In this document: piece after piece, positions 33,314 to 42,835 of the stretch
Layout of the letters: each line of letters opens with the position of its first letter
How positions within the stretch are numbered: the first letter of the stretch is position 1
Source: Marthasterias glacialis
Lineage: Eukaryota; Echinodermata; Asteroidea; Forcipulatida; Asteriidae
Length of the DNA stretch: 64,000 nucleotides
Assembly: GCA_911728455.2 (NCBI GenBank)
Contig: OU452225.1
Span: forward strand, 24,214,495-24,278,494
Reading direction: 5' to 3'
Notes under the pieces: model-generated
What the model saw: only the letters and a program-made list of their open reading frames with translations
Told to the model about the DNA's origin: nothing
Databases searched by the model: none
Translations under genes and position numbers: made by a program

Positions 33314-34198
33314 ATGGCGAATCAAGCCCCTGAGGATTTGGATCCCTCTCGCTTACATCGATGCAGGAAGTGCACGAAAGTGTTTCTCCAAAAACGGAGC
33401 CTCTCCAGGCATGTCAAGGAAAGCCACGGACCACCCCTGGTGGCCTCATGTCGACACTGCTCCTTCATGAGTAAAAGGCAAGAAAATCTGAGGCGCCACT
33501 ATCAGAAATACCACCCCTCCAGCCTAGGAGAGATGGATAACATCACCAGGAGTTTGGTGGAAGACCCACCAATCCACCAAGGATTGGCCAACCAGCCAGG
33601 CAGCACGGCTCCTAGCTCCATCGGCACACCTTCAACCTTAAACCAAGGACCAGCCATGAGTCAGAGGCCAATACCACCCCAGCCGCCCTCTGAGGTGCCA
33701 CCACGACAGTCAGCCTTTCCAACACCTAGCAGCATGACGACGGCCGCCCTTCCCCTAGAGAGGGTATCAACACTCCCAGAGTTGGTAGTAGAGGACATGG
33801 AGCTTGCCCCTGCCGAGGAAGTCTCTGTCCTGTCCCCTGCTGCCTCCTTGAGTCTGTTGTTGCCAGACCTTGGCGATTACGGTCAACCGGCCATTCCCGC
33901 AACAGGAGACAAACCCCTCACGTGGCTGCAGGCTAACCAACCCCTTGATTGTCAGGAGGAGCACTCACCATCGAAGGAACTTCAACCAAGCACCGAAGCC
34001 AGCACAAGCACCGCCATTGTATTTGAGGAATCGCGATCATCCAAGAAGACCAAGAAGTCCCTAATCGAGAAGGCTTTGGAGGGACGCATCATCAAAGTAA
34101 CAGAGACTATAATCAGGACTTACCGCACCGGCAGACTTGGCCAAGTGAGCCAGACTTGCGTCTACGAGATAGGGAAGAAGAATACTTTGAGCCTTTAG
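33314..34198 (+). CDS. C2H2 zinc-finger ORF inside the gypsy element (294 aa)
   Basis: The frame is intact from ATG 33,314 to TAG 34,198. Residues about 16-38 form CRKCTKVFLQKRSLSRHVKESH and about 46-67 form CRHCSFMSKRQENLRRHYQKYH, two C2H2 zinc fingers. The middle is Pro/Ser/Thr-rich and disordered-looking, and the C-terminus is basic (EESRSSKKTKKSLIEKALEG, then IIRTYRTGRL). It lies between the pol remnant and the 3' LTR, in the place of an extra 3' ORF. It is the only undamaged frame of the element. It may bind nucleic acid, help the element or be a captured host zinc-finger gene; I cannot say which. Confidence 0.75.
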   Translation: MANQAPEDLDPSRLHRCRKCTKVFLQKRSLSRHVKESHGPPLVASCRHCSFMSKRQENLRRHYQKYHPSSLGEMDNITRSLVEDPPIHQGLANQPGSTAPSSIGTPSTLNQGPAMSQRPIPPQPPSEVPPRQSAFPTPSSMTTAALPLERVSTLPELVVEDMELAPAEEVSVLSPAASLSLLLPDLGDYGQPAIPATGDKPLTWLQANQPLDCQEEHSPSKELQPSTEASTSTAIVFEESRSSKKTKKSLIEKALEGRIIKVTETIIRTYRTGRLGQVSQTCVYEIGKKNTLSL

Positions 34199-34354
34199 AG
34201 TTTATTTCATTTGATAAGGTGTCACTGTTCACAATATTGAGGATATGCAAAAAGTTAATTTGCAAAGTTTCAAATTTCAAAAAAGGTTTGTATTTTCAAG
34301 ACAATTGTATTTCTTGTTTAGCTTAACTATTTCCATTTTTCTGTATGCATTTTA

Positions 34355-34402
34355 ATTCATTGTCCATTTTTGAACGGGGACCGTTCAGGCCTCGATTGGG
34401 GC
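34355..34402 (+). promoter_or_regulatory. Possible polypurine tract region and hairpin before the 3' LTR
   Basis: GAACGGGGACCGTTC forms a 6-bp stem with a GGA loop, and GATTGGGGC lies directly before TGTGTAGCC, the proposed LTR start. The purine run is weak, so the plus-strand primer site is only tentative. Confidence 0.35.
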
Positions 34403-35310
34403 TGTGTAGCCAAAATTGGTTTATCTTACCTCTTCGTTGTTTAGTTTTCTTCTGCACGCATGTGTAGAGATCGTGCTTTAGCGCCAAATTTGCGCAATTA
34501 CTTAATTTGTATCTTTCTGCGCGCAATCCCGCACAGTCTTTCGTGGGTGTCTAGGCTGCGCACTTCATGGGTTTGTTAGCTCATTGCGCAGCGATTTTTA
34601 TCTCAGTCTTGGGCGATTTAATAGCAAGTGTGTAAATTTTTGTGGCTAAGGCACAACTTTGGGCGAATTTTATAGCAGCTCTGCAGTGCGCGTAATTCAA
34701 TAATTTAGGGGAAGAAAGTGAAAGTTGGGCACTTGTCAAGTTGCTGCCGGCAAGCGGACATCACGATCGCATTCACTAAGTTTTCCCAGGTTTGGGACCA
34801 CTTGGTTAGGGTAAGCTAGCAACTCTTTTGTTTAATTCAGTAATTCTTTTATTTCAGAATCTTGCCCAGCCAGGACTTTAATGACATTTTTCTTGGCTGC
34901 TAATGCAGTGAACACCTCTCGGAGGTGAAATATAAATTGCATTGCACCTCATTGTTGAGCGTGCAGCATCTGTATTATTTATCATCACCGTGCTTGGAAG
35001 TGTTTATTATTTGGTTACCTTGAATGAATTGTTGTATAAGGCGAGTCTCGCCTGATTCTCTTAATTATTGTTCAGAATAAAACTGCTCTTTTGTTTCCAG
35101 AAGTTAATCAAGTTTCGCTGTCCATTTTAATCCGTCTTAGTGACCATAGATTAGGATATATTTTCCTTCAATGATTTCCCCGCAAGTCTTTATTTAGCCG
35201 CTCGGGTAAAGCTTGTCTTTAAGGCGAGAAAGTAATAACTACGACCCCAAGCCAGTAGCTCCGGGAAAAGCTCACTTCGGGTTCTGAAGGAGGCCGGTTT
35301 GAGCGTCACA
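34403..35310 (+). repeat. Gypsy 3' LTR
   Basis: It starts TGTGTAGCC and ends GAGCGTCACA, giving TGTG...CACA ends of the classical LTR form. From 34,664 on it aligns with the 5' LTR. TTCAGAATAAAACTGCTC near 35,069 (AATAAA) may serve as the polyadenylation signal; the same motif is in the 5' LTR. PLE sequence resumes at 35,311. Confidence 0.8.
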
Positions 35311-35835
35311 ATACTATGAATATAAAAATTGTAAAAAATTCTTTTACATTTTTGTGATTTCAAGTCAACAGTTACGAAGTGTCGCTAAATTGGACAGCAC
35401 CATCACTTATCAATCAAAAAATTATATTTAAATCATATTCAATTCCTTTAGAATTATAATTTTCTGCCTTTCAAAAAATTGACAAACTAGTCCTACATAA
35501 AACACTTTGACAACATCCACACATCCACATGTGGAAGAAGGACACCTCAACCACCCTACCTAACCCAACTGAACAGAAAATTAAAATCAATATCTAAAAA
35601 CACTCAACTCATTTGGTACCCTTCTCCTAATTTCCAATTGGAAAGGAAACTTTAATCTGATGTATACACTAGTAGAAGGAGTACAAACACTTTTTTCCCA
35701 TCGTTTCCACATTTGGAAAGGAAAAAATATACTTTTTCTACACAAAAACCTCATGCGCATTTCTGTGTAAGCCTTAAAACCTCCACCGAAACCATTGGAC
35801 GCACTGATCGCAAACAACACAGGAACTTTCCAACT

Positions 35836-36190
35836 GACCAATCACCACCGGCGGCACGGACACATCAACAAAACCAACCCCTGCCATACCTGAAGAACAC
35901 AGTGAGGCCTCCCCACCCACACCGAGAGTTTGAATTCAGCTCAGCGTTCACTGCAGACTGGACCAGACTCAATAATTAGGCCTCATTACTGTTCGCCAAA
36001 CTGAGTGTGGCTGAGTACGACAGGGTAGCAACAGAAATCGACAGTAAACTGGAAGCAGCCAAGTCAGCGGGTCAAGAACACCTTGTACAACACCTTCAAC
36101 CGTACGGAGCTCAGGACGGCAACACATCTTTTTGGATTCTTCATCTGCCCCAGACCACCACCAAACCAGGGTACGAAGAGAAAAACAGAT
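35836..36190 (+). pseudogene. PLE ORF1 C-terminal part, copy A4
   Basis: As in fragment A2, leader sequence is joined to the second half of ORF1: QPLPYLKNTVRPPHPHREFE and SSAFTADWTRLNN, then a TAG at 35,977-35,979, and the rest in shifted frames (AEYDRVATEIDSKLEAAKSA). The basic GTKRKR-like end is near 36,170-36,190. The first ~110 codons are deleted. Confidence 0.75.
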
Positions 36191-36210
36191 CTCACTCACA
36201 CAAACCAACC

Positions 36211-36226
36211 GGTCCTTTTCAGGACC
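36211..36226 (+). promoter_or_regulatory. Histone-type 3' stem-loop after PLE ORF1 (copy A4)
   Basis: CCAACC-GGTCCTTTTCAGGACC-ACCACCA: a 6-bp stem and 4-base TTTC loop that fits the metazoan replication-dependent histone mRNA stem-loop (GGYYYUUNUHARRRCC), with the A/C-rich flank on each side. CAAGAAGAG starts at 36,238, 11 bases after the stem, and resembles the purine-rich histone downstream element (CAAGAAAGA in sea urchins). In histone mRNA this binds SLBP and U7 snRNP and directs cleavage without polyadenylation. Confidence 0.75.
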
Positions 36227-36771
36227 ACCACCACTTCCAAGAAGAGATTTACAATACTTGTCTTTATCATCGTTTATTTACAATGGAATTCTGTAATTAC
36301 ATATTATTATTATCAATACCGTAATTTATTTCAAATTAATTTTGTATTTAAAATTAAATCTCTTGAAGCATGACTAAACGCAAATTCAACAAACAAGCCC
36401 ATATCTCACAATCCCAACAAAAAGCCAATCGCTTTTCAAGTACCTGCTCAAATACCAAACGGTTCATTAAGAAGAATATTCTTACTCAACTGGCGGAAGA
36501 AAGTGAACGATTCATCACCAATTTATCTAACACCAACCTTTCCCCAATCAAGAAAGTGGCTTTAGGAAAAGGTCTTAATTTTGTTCCAACTCCCGCTAAA
36601 CCCAACAGACCAAAACTTCTGAGTGATTTCAATATCTTCCTAAGAAGAATGAGAATTGCTTTCCTAATGCAAAACAAACCGGTCAAAACTCAACCATTCA
36701 ACCCACCATCAAAGTGGCAACCAAATACAACCCAATGTGCAACCCTCGAAAATTATTTGGAAGCTACATAA

Positions 36772-38025
36772 TACCAAGATGTACAATTGCATGATTCTGC
36801 ACAGGCTACGGTGTGCCATCGACCCCCAATTGAGGAACAACCGAAATGGATTTCGTGAAAGGAGAACTACTGCAACCCAGATCTTGACCTTGAGGAGAAT
36901 TATTGAGGAGGCGACGAAGAGCAACCTGTCAGCAGTGCTGTGTTTCATCGATTTCAAAAAGGCATTCGACTCGATAAACAGGAGTAAGATGATTAATATA
37001 CTCAAGGCTTACGATGTCCCTCCTAACCTTCTCCGCCCCATAGAGACCATGTACACAGGTACGAGAGCCAAGGTGGTGACTCCAGACGGGGAGAGTGAAG
37101 AGTTTGACATCCACACGGGGGTGCTACAGGGGGACACCCTTGCCCCTTTCCTCTTCCATAGTCCTTGACTATGCGCTAAAACAGGCCATCAGAGGACGGG
37201 AACAGAAGCTCGGCTTCTCTATTACTCCATGAAGGTCGAGGCGAAACCCTGCTGTGGTCCTAACAGACTTGGACTTTGCAGATGGTATCTGCCTGTTGTC
37301 CGACAGTGTGATCCAGGCCCAAGAGCTTCTGACAAGAGTAGAAACAGTTTGCCAAAATTGGTCTCAGGCTGAGCATCAAGAAGACTGAGGTTATCACCTA
37401 CAATGTCCCCCCGAACCATCAACCTCTAACTACAACAGGAGGTAGTGCCCTGAAGGAGGTTAAGGACTTCAAATACCTGGGCTCTTGGGTGAACTCAACA
37501 GAGAAAGACCTTAAAGTGAGAAAAGGGCTTGCCTGGAGAGCTTTGAATGGCATGGGCAGTGTGTGGAAATCAAGTTCCCCCATCAAATAAAGCTTAGCCT
37601 CTTCTTTGCGACTGTGGAATCCGTCCTCCTATACGGCAGTGAATGCTGGACCCTAAAACCTACCCTACAGAAGTCTCTGGATGGTAGCTACACGAGAATG
37701 CTGTGTGCAGTCTTAAACATCAACAGCAGTGAGCACATCACAAACAGGCAATTATATTGGGAGCTACCGAGGGTCAGCGACAGGATAGCCAACAGGAGAA
37801 TGAGGCTAGCTGGGCATTGCCAGAGACACCAGGAGCTACCAGCCAGCAAAGTGGTGCTTTGGGAGCCGACCCACGGATATGACTCACGGGGACGTCCTAC
37901 TAACTTATCTGGACCTACTGAAAAAGGACAAAGGGGCTGACAGTGCCGGAGAGCTGGGAAGGTGTATGGAAAATGGAGAGGACTGGAAACTCAGGCGAAG
38001 GGCTCGTCTGAGGACGACCTAATAA
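36772..38025 (+). mobile_element. 5'-truncated LINE nested in PLE A4
   Basis: It begins inside the RT at the base matching 57,609 of the LINE at 56-58 kb and ends with CCTAATAATAATC, an AAT-type tail. It lacks the endonuclease and RT N-terminus. The PLE resumes with TTGAATCTGAGCACTATAC. About 190 bases of PLE coding sequence are missing at the junction, so a deletion came with or after insertion. Confidence 0.8.
36777..37940 (+). pseudogene. LINE reverse transcriptase and C-terminal domain (fragment)
   Basis: Frames read NGFRERRTTATQILTLRRII, AVLCFIDFKKAFDSINRSKM (motif A, F-x-D), TGVLQGDTLAPFLF, a decayed LDFADGICLLSDS where the catalytic FADD is FADG, then KYLGSWVNSTEKDLKV. The C-terminal region follows at 37,563-37,940 (LLYGSECWTLKPTLQKSLDG, RMRLAGHCQRHQELPASKVV, RGRP). 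It belongs to an APE-type LINE, clade not settled. Frame breaks and FADG make it dead. Confidence 0.82.
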
Positions 38026-39597
38026 TAATCTTGAATCTGAGCACTATACAAAGCTGGATCAGGGTTTTACACAACGAACCACAACAATGGTTCACAATCT
38101 ACTCCTCGACATGTTTCGAAACAACTACATAAACAAACTTTGGCTTATCTAAACCCAATCTCTCAACAGTGTGAATGTCCTACAATGTATTTTCCACCAA
38201 AAATACATAAGGCACAACCAGAGGGAATCCCATTCTTAGGACGACCCATCATAAATGGATGCTCAAGCCCAACAGCCACAATCTCAGAATTCGTGGACTA
38301 TTTCATTCATCCAATAGTAACCCCACAACCCAAATATGTACGTGATACCACGGACTTATTGTGAAAATTTCACAATTCCCACCAAATAGATGTTGTTTTG
38401 ATGTACACAAATGTCCGCCAAAATGAGGCAAAAAACAGCATATGCAATGCCCTCAACCATAACCTCCACTCATACTCGATCACAAAACCAACCTCCGACT
38501 ACATCTGCAAACTCTTGGAACTGATTCTGGGAAGAAACTGCTTCCATTTCGGTGACAACTATTACCTACAAAAAATTAGATGTGCCATGGGCTCAACTGC
38601 GAGCCCAGAAATTTGTGATATCACACTACACCATCTGGAAAAACAAATCCTTCAACAAGCTGATCATATTCTAACTTGGTGGCGCTGAAGAGACGACATT
38701 CTCATCATCTATGACAATACCCTTGAAAATTTCAAGGATCTAATCAACATTATGAACCAAATGCACCCTACCATCAAATTTACTTTTGAGGCATCTGAAA
38801 CTCCTATCAACTACCTTGTCCTAACCATTTTTAGAGGGAAAAGCTTCTGAGAAACTTAGACACTAAAGTCTACACCAAACCCACGGAAGAGGTTAACCTA
38901 CCAATACTTACACAGAACATCATCACACCCCCAGACATGTGTTCAAAGCATTCATATACGGAGAAACCCTTCGTTATGCCAGAAACACAAATAATGAAGA
39001 TGATTTCTTAATTAAGCTTAATACTTTTTCTGAACGACTAAAAGCAAGAGACTACAGTCAATAAGAAATAAACAAAATCACTGATAAAGTATCTTTCATT
39101 TAACGATCAAATCTGATTCATAAACGACAGAACAAAAGGGAAAACAAAACTCCGCTTGTCTTTACGACAACATACAATCCTTGTATCAATCATGGTGACT
39201 TGACCTGTGCAATCAATCAAAACTGGCCACTAATACTACGCAACGAAACACTCCAGAGGATTTTTCCACATCCTCCATTTGTTGCTTTCAAAAAAAAGAC
39301 CAGAATATTAGGCAAAGACTTATCAGAGCGAAACTTGATCAAGGTCCAATCGACTTGTCAACCCAACAGCTCTCCACCATCCCAACGACTCTGGTTTTAA
39401 CGAAGGTCAAGATGAAGTGCTCGAAATCCTACTTTCCTTATTGGAAGAACAAGTCACAAACAAACAAGGATCTCACTCAAAATAACCCTCAACTAGCGGA
39501 CTATCAACATTGACTTCGAACCGTCGCCATCTAACTCAACCCTACCTTCTAAAAATCTAGACATGAGACATACGGATTCTTTTAGAATCAACCAATT

Positions 39598-39643
39598 CCA
39601 ACTGATGAGTGCCCGTACTCGAGGCATGAAAACATATTATTGC
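39598..39643 (+). ncRNA. Hammerhead ribozyme, PLE A4 3' end (decayed)
   Basis: CTGATGA (39,602-39,608) and GAAA (39,628-39,631) are intact, with stem II TGCC/GGCA. Stem I has a C-C mismatch (CCAA against TTGC) and stem III a C-A mismatch (AAC against ATT). Likely weak or inactive. Confidence 0.7.
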
Positions 39644-39869
39644 TACTCCAGGATCTGTAAAAAATATCCTCAGTCTCACTTGTACCCCTAGTTGAAATCA
39701 TTGATTCAATTTGTCAAGTTAGTTCCTCTGGTCACTCTATATTTATACAAAAATAACCCTTGTCAAAGCGACATAAAATCTATGAATATAATACCCGGAC
39801 ATGGACCTCACCTATCCCCAAGTCAACAGCTTTAGAGTGTCACTGAATTGGACAGCACCTTCATTTATC

Positions 39870-40620
39870 ATTCAATCAACTTCATTAAATCTAATGTTTT
39901 CACACATATCATCTTCATAGTGTTCTTGAAATAATCTCCTCAGAATTTCCTCAGAATGTGACAGGGAAAAAGTCCATTTGATATTTTGTCAAGATTTGTT
40001 TTGCCTTTTTCATTTTGGGCTCATTTGATTGTAGCAATCAAAATAAAAAAATGATGATTTGTGAGGTCTTCAAGTGTTAGTTTTCCTTTGTGCTGGGCAC
40101 TAAGATAACAGGGTCCATTTCACGTGTGGAATATTTTCAGAGCTCTATAGTTCAAATCTTACCTGTAAGAAGCTTCTATTTTGGCCGTACCATTTTTGGC
40201 AGTGAAATTTTCATTTTTGTGAAACAAGTCAGCTCTCAACATTAAAAGTTTCTGTTTTGTTCGTTCTTTCAAACATGCCTTTAGTGCGTACTCGTACGCT
40301 AGCGTGTTGGTGTAGAACAGTTGAGTGTATTTCGTTCACATGTATAGTGCTGAGCAGTCAGTGTCCAGTGACGCGCAAACACACACATAATAGGTTTGCT
40401 TGAGTTAACTGTGTTTAAAGTTTGCAAAAATGTTAAACGTTGAGAGCTGAATTACTTCACGAAAATGACAGATTTATGAGGAATACCTGGCGTCCAAAAC
40501 CAACAACCAAAAAAATGTATGTGGTCATGGAATATTAATCCAGTGAGATTAGTAGCTTCCTACAGATAAGGTTTGAAACATGGCATGTATAGAGCTCTGA
40601 AAATTGTCCGCCCCAGAAAC
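39870..40620. repeat. R1-associated AT-rich block containing a MITE
   Basis: It matches 59,720-60,240 (ATTTTGGGCTCATTTGATTG, CACGTGTGGAATATTTTCAG), except that a ~260-bp inverted-repeat element sits here and not there. No gene is visible. Confidence 0.7.
40211..40468. mobile_element. MITE-like inverted repeat, absent from the paralogous block
   Basis: The left arm TCATTTTTGTGAAACAAGTC-AGCTCTCAACATT and the right arm AATGTTAAACGTTGAGAGCT-GAATTACTTCACGAAAATGA are reverse complements with small differences. The related block near 60,160 lacks this segment. The core is non-coding. Confidence 0.75.
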
Positions 40621-41336
40621 TGGCCCTCATATCTCAGATGTCACTGTAGTATCACATCTCGGATGTCACTGTAGTATGTATACAAAAGTGAAAGGCCTCC
40701 AGGAATAGTCCATACCACTTTGTAAATTGTATACTCCCAACTTTGAGCCATTCTCATTGGTACTTTTGAAGTAGAAACATGTGTGCATGAATAAATAAAA
40801 AAGGAAACCCTTCAAGTCAGTTTGTGGAAAAGTGTTGAACATACCTTGATTGTATTGTAGAGCCAGGGTTCTAGTCCATCATCTAGAGGTCTATAATACT
40901 GGGGTGTCATCACAGAGCTATTGAAAAACAAATTATGACCATATTTGGTAACAATTGGATTATTTTTTGTCTCTCAGATGCTGCGAGGGTTTTAAATGCA
41001 AAAGAGTGAAAATTCACTCTCTCACCCGAGTGGGGTCATTATGGCTCTTTTGAGAGTGAAACTCACTGTGCATCACCCTTTTTGAGTGAAATGGGAGCAA
41101 AGTTTCCTCTTATTCAAGTTTAAAATACCTGTCTTTCCCTCTAAGAAGAGTTGTCCGCCATATGGCTCTTTGCAAGAGTGGTACGGCGGACAAAACAAAT
41201 GATTTTTAATATTTAGTGAATGGTTGTACAAAAATAAAAAGTCCGGAAAATAAATTCATTGTAGAAGTTTACAAATTTCTCTAAAAGTAAAACTTTGGAA
41301 GTTCTAGAGAATTTTGGTTTACTATATCACCACAAA

Positions 41337-41690
41337 TTGGACTAGTCTGCAGAATTTAAGTTCTGTAGTTTACAGAATGTGGGTTCGAATCCCAACCTAG
41401 TCAGTCGCAACACTTTTGTCCTTGAACAAGGCTATTTACCATAGTTGCTTTGTCCTTCGGATGGGATGTAAGCTCTAGGTCCCATGTACTAGGATGGGTA
41501 GTGCACGTAAAAGAACCCAGAATACTTATCGTGGAAGAGTAGGGGTTTACCCCGGTGTTTCTGGTTCAGATAGCAAGCATCCTTATCTTCAGGTTTTCTC
41601 AGGCTTCCGAGCTATAGTGATTAAGTTCGCTTTTCAGGCACCCTTGGTTTCATTATCAGAAAATAATAATAATAATAATAATAATAAATG
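41337..41690 (+). mobile_element. tRNA-derived SINE with AAT tail
   Basis: An A-box-like TGGACTAGTCT (41,338-41,348) and a perfect B box GGTTCGAATCC (41,382-41,392) are spaced as in a tRNA promoter for RNA polymerase III. A conserved-looking body follows (CACGTAAAAGAACCCAGAAT) and the 3' end is (AAT)n at about 41,661-41,690. The site is clearly an insertion: the other R1 copies read CACCACAAATGAATCCC without it (20,145, 25,609 and 52,340). AAAT may be the target duplication. Confidence 0.88.
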
Positions 41691-41890
41691 AATCCCCTAG
41701 AGGTTTGGCAAAGAGTGAGTACAGGCCTGAACCCTTTTAGTTATACAGGAGACAGCAACATTGCTGTGTTACAAAGGAACATCTTTGTCATTTCTTTCAA
41801 CTTTTGATAAATAAAAGAAAACCTTGATTGCTTAACTATAACTCTGCTGATAAATAAAAGGCTATTTATTGGCAGTGACTATCAACATAC

Positions 41891-42163
41891 CTTGGTTGCA
41901 TCATGGGTCCAACGTTGCTCCTGGTGTTCTGCTCATCAGGTCTATAGTGACATCAAAGGTTCCGTACCACTGAGTGAGATCAATCTATGAGTTTTCTTCG
42001 GTGTCATGAGGGTGTTCCTGTTAAATTTAACCACATCGGCTATGTTGTGCTAAGTCAGATTGACATCAACTACATAGATGTCTCAAGTAGAGGATGACCA
42101 AGGAGATTCAATGGGATGAAGGGTGAACATCTTGAGATCTTGTGTTGTCTCTGATGGTTTTAT
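41891..42163 (-). other. Splice-site-bounded segment on the minus strand (273 bp), copy 3 (acceptor lost)
   Basis: Length and donor (GTATGTTG) match the other copies, but the acceptor reads AACTG instead of AACAG. Confidence 0.35.
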
Positions 42164-42549
42164 CAGTTGTAAAAAGAAGGGTAGAAAAGGATTAACTACA
42201 TGTAAGACAGTATGTGTCTTTGGTTGTGCAAACCTCAGATTTGAGCAAAGTTTTGGACAGGGATGTTTCATCAGCCATCTCTGAACACACAAGTATAAAA
42301 AAACCAATAGGATTCATTTAAAATAATATTGAGGTTCAATGCCTGCCTGGCAGTGACTCTGGCAACAGTCTCAGTTTTCAGGGTTGAATTGAAATTTAAG
42401 CAATGTGATGCATCAAAATATTTTTCTACTATTCTTTCAGTGATGCAAGTTTTTTTAATATTGATTCTGCTGTGCAGAAGTGAGTACCGTAAATAAAAAG
42501 AACAATCATAGCATTCTAACCAAATGATTCACTTGTATTCATCCCTGAT

Positions 42550-42826
42550 CCCTCAGAAATAAACAAAACCACAAACCAAGTATCTTTCACTGAATGATCA
42601 AACCTGATTCATAACTGCTGGCAGATAAACAAAAAACAGCAAATCAAGACTCCATATGTTTTCACGAAAACATACAACCCTTGTATAAACCATTTTGACT
42701 TAAATCGTGCAGTCAAAAAACAGTGGTCAATGATCCAAAGCAACAACACACCCCGGGAAATTTCCCGTACCCTCACTTTGTTGCTTTCATTAAAAAAAGA
42801 CCAAAATATACGGGAAAAACTGGTCA
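42550..42826 (+). mobile_element. PLE A5, upstream truncated part (split by PLE B1)
   Basis: C-terminal ORF2 codons (NKTTNQVSFTE-like, TPYVFTKTYNPCINHFDLNR) run to CGGGAAAAACTGGTCA, where the complete subfamily-B element is inserted. The remainder continues at 47,706 after a repeat of the last ~38 bp. Confidence 0.8.
42789..42826. repeat. Target site duplication of PLE B1, left copy
   Basis: ATTAAAAAAAGACCAAAATA-TACGGGAAAAACTGGTCA is repeated at 47,703-47,741 with one extra A. In uninterrupted PLE copies (for example 54,117-54,156) the sequence occurs once, so it was duplicated on insertion. Confidence 0.8.
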
Positions 42827-42835
42827 ATGGTAAAG

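Larger units (their letters stand above)
28208..35310 (+). mobile_element. Ty3/gypsy LTR retrotransposon, decayed, without integrase
   Basis: Order: truncated 5' LTR, tRNA-Leu-type primer binding site, gag with zinc knuckle, aspartic protease, reverse transcriptase (YLDD), RNase H, a short remnant, a separate C2H2 zinc-finger ORF, 3' LTR. It is inserted in a PLE copy, whose pLTR sequence flanks both sides. There is too little room (about 450 bp) between RNase H and the zinc-finger ORF for an integrase, and no HHCC or DDE motif is visible. Frameshifts in gag and pol and a stop between protease and RT show it is not autonomous. Confidence 0.93.
36370..39400 (+). pseudogene. PLE ORF2 reverse transcriptase, copy A4 (split by a LINE)
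   Basis: ATGACTAAACGC at 36,370 opens 133 codons (NFVPTPAKPNRPKLLSDFNI, then PPSKWQPNTTQCATLENYLE). After the LINE the frame is readable from about 38,045 in pieces: YFPPKIHKAQPEGIPFLGRP, MMYTNVRQNEAKNSICNAL, RCAMGSTASPEICDITLHHL, then TGA at 38,686-38,688 exactly where the Tyr of the catalytic YRDD stands. Later parts (AINQNWPLILRNETLQRIFP) are frameshifted. Inactive. Confidence 0.85.
35311..39870 (+). mobile_element. Penelope-like element, subfamily A, copy A4 (with nested LINE)
   Basis: It runs from the pLTR end (ATACTATGAATATAAAAATT) through the leader (TTCCACATTTGGAAAGG), a truncated ORF1, an intact histone-type stem-loop, ORF2 with a nested 5'-truncated LINE, a decayed hammerhead and the 3' pLTR (to about CAGCACCTTCATTTATCA). 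The pLTR at the 5' side is the one split by the gypsy element. Confidence 0.85.
40620..42550. repeat. R1 repeat block, copy 3
   Basis: It matches 18,858-19,120 and then 19,800-21,010, with the middle (about 19,130-19,790) missing and replaced by a short segment near 40,920-40,985. A SINE is inserted at 41,337-41,690. It includes the third 273-bp minus-strand segment. No coding gene. Confidence 0.8.

Noticed and set aside
41338..41410. A functional tRNA gene
   Set aside because: B box is good, but there is no acceptor stem pairing or anticodon arm; the body and AAT tail show it is a SINE.
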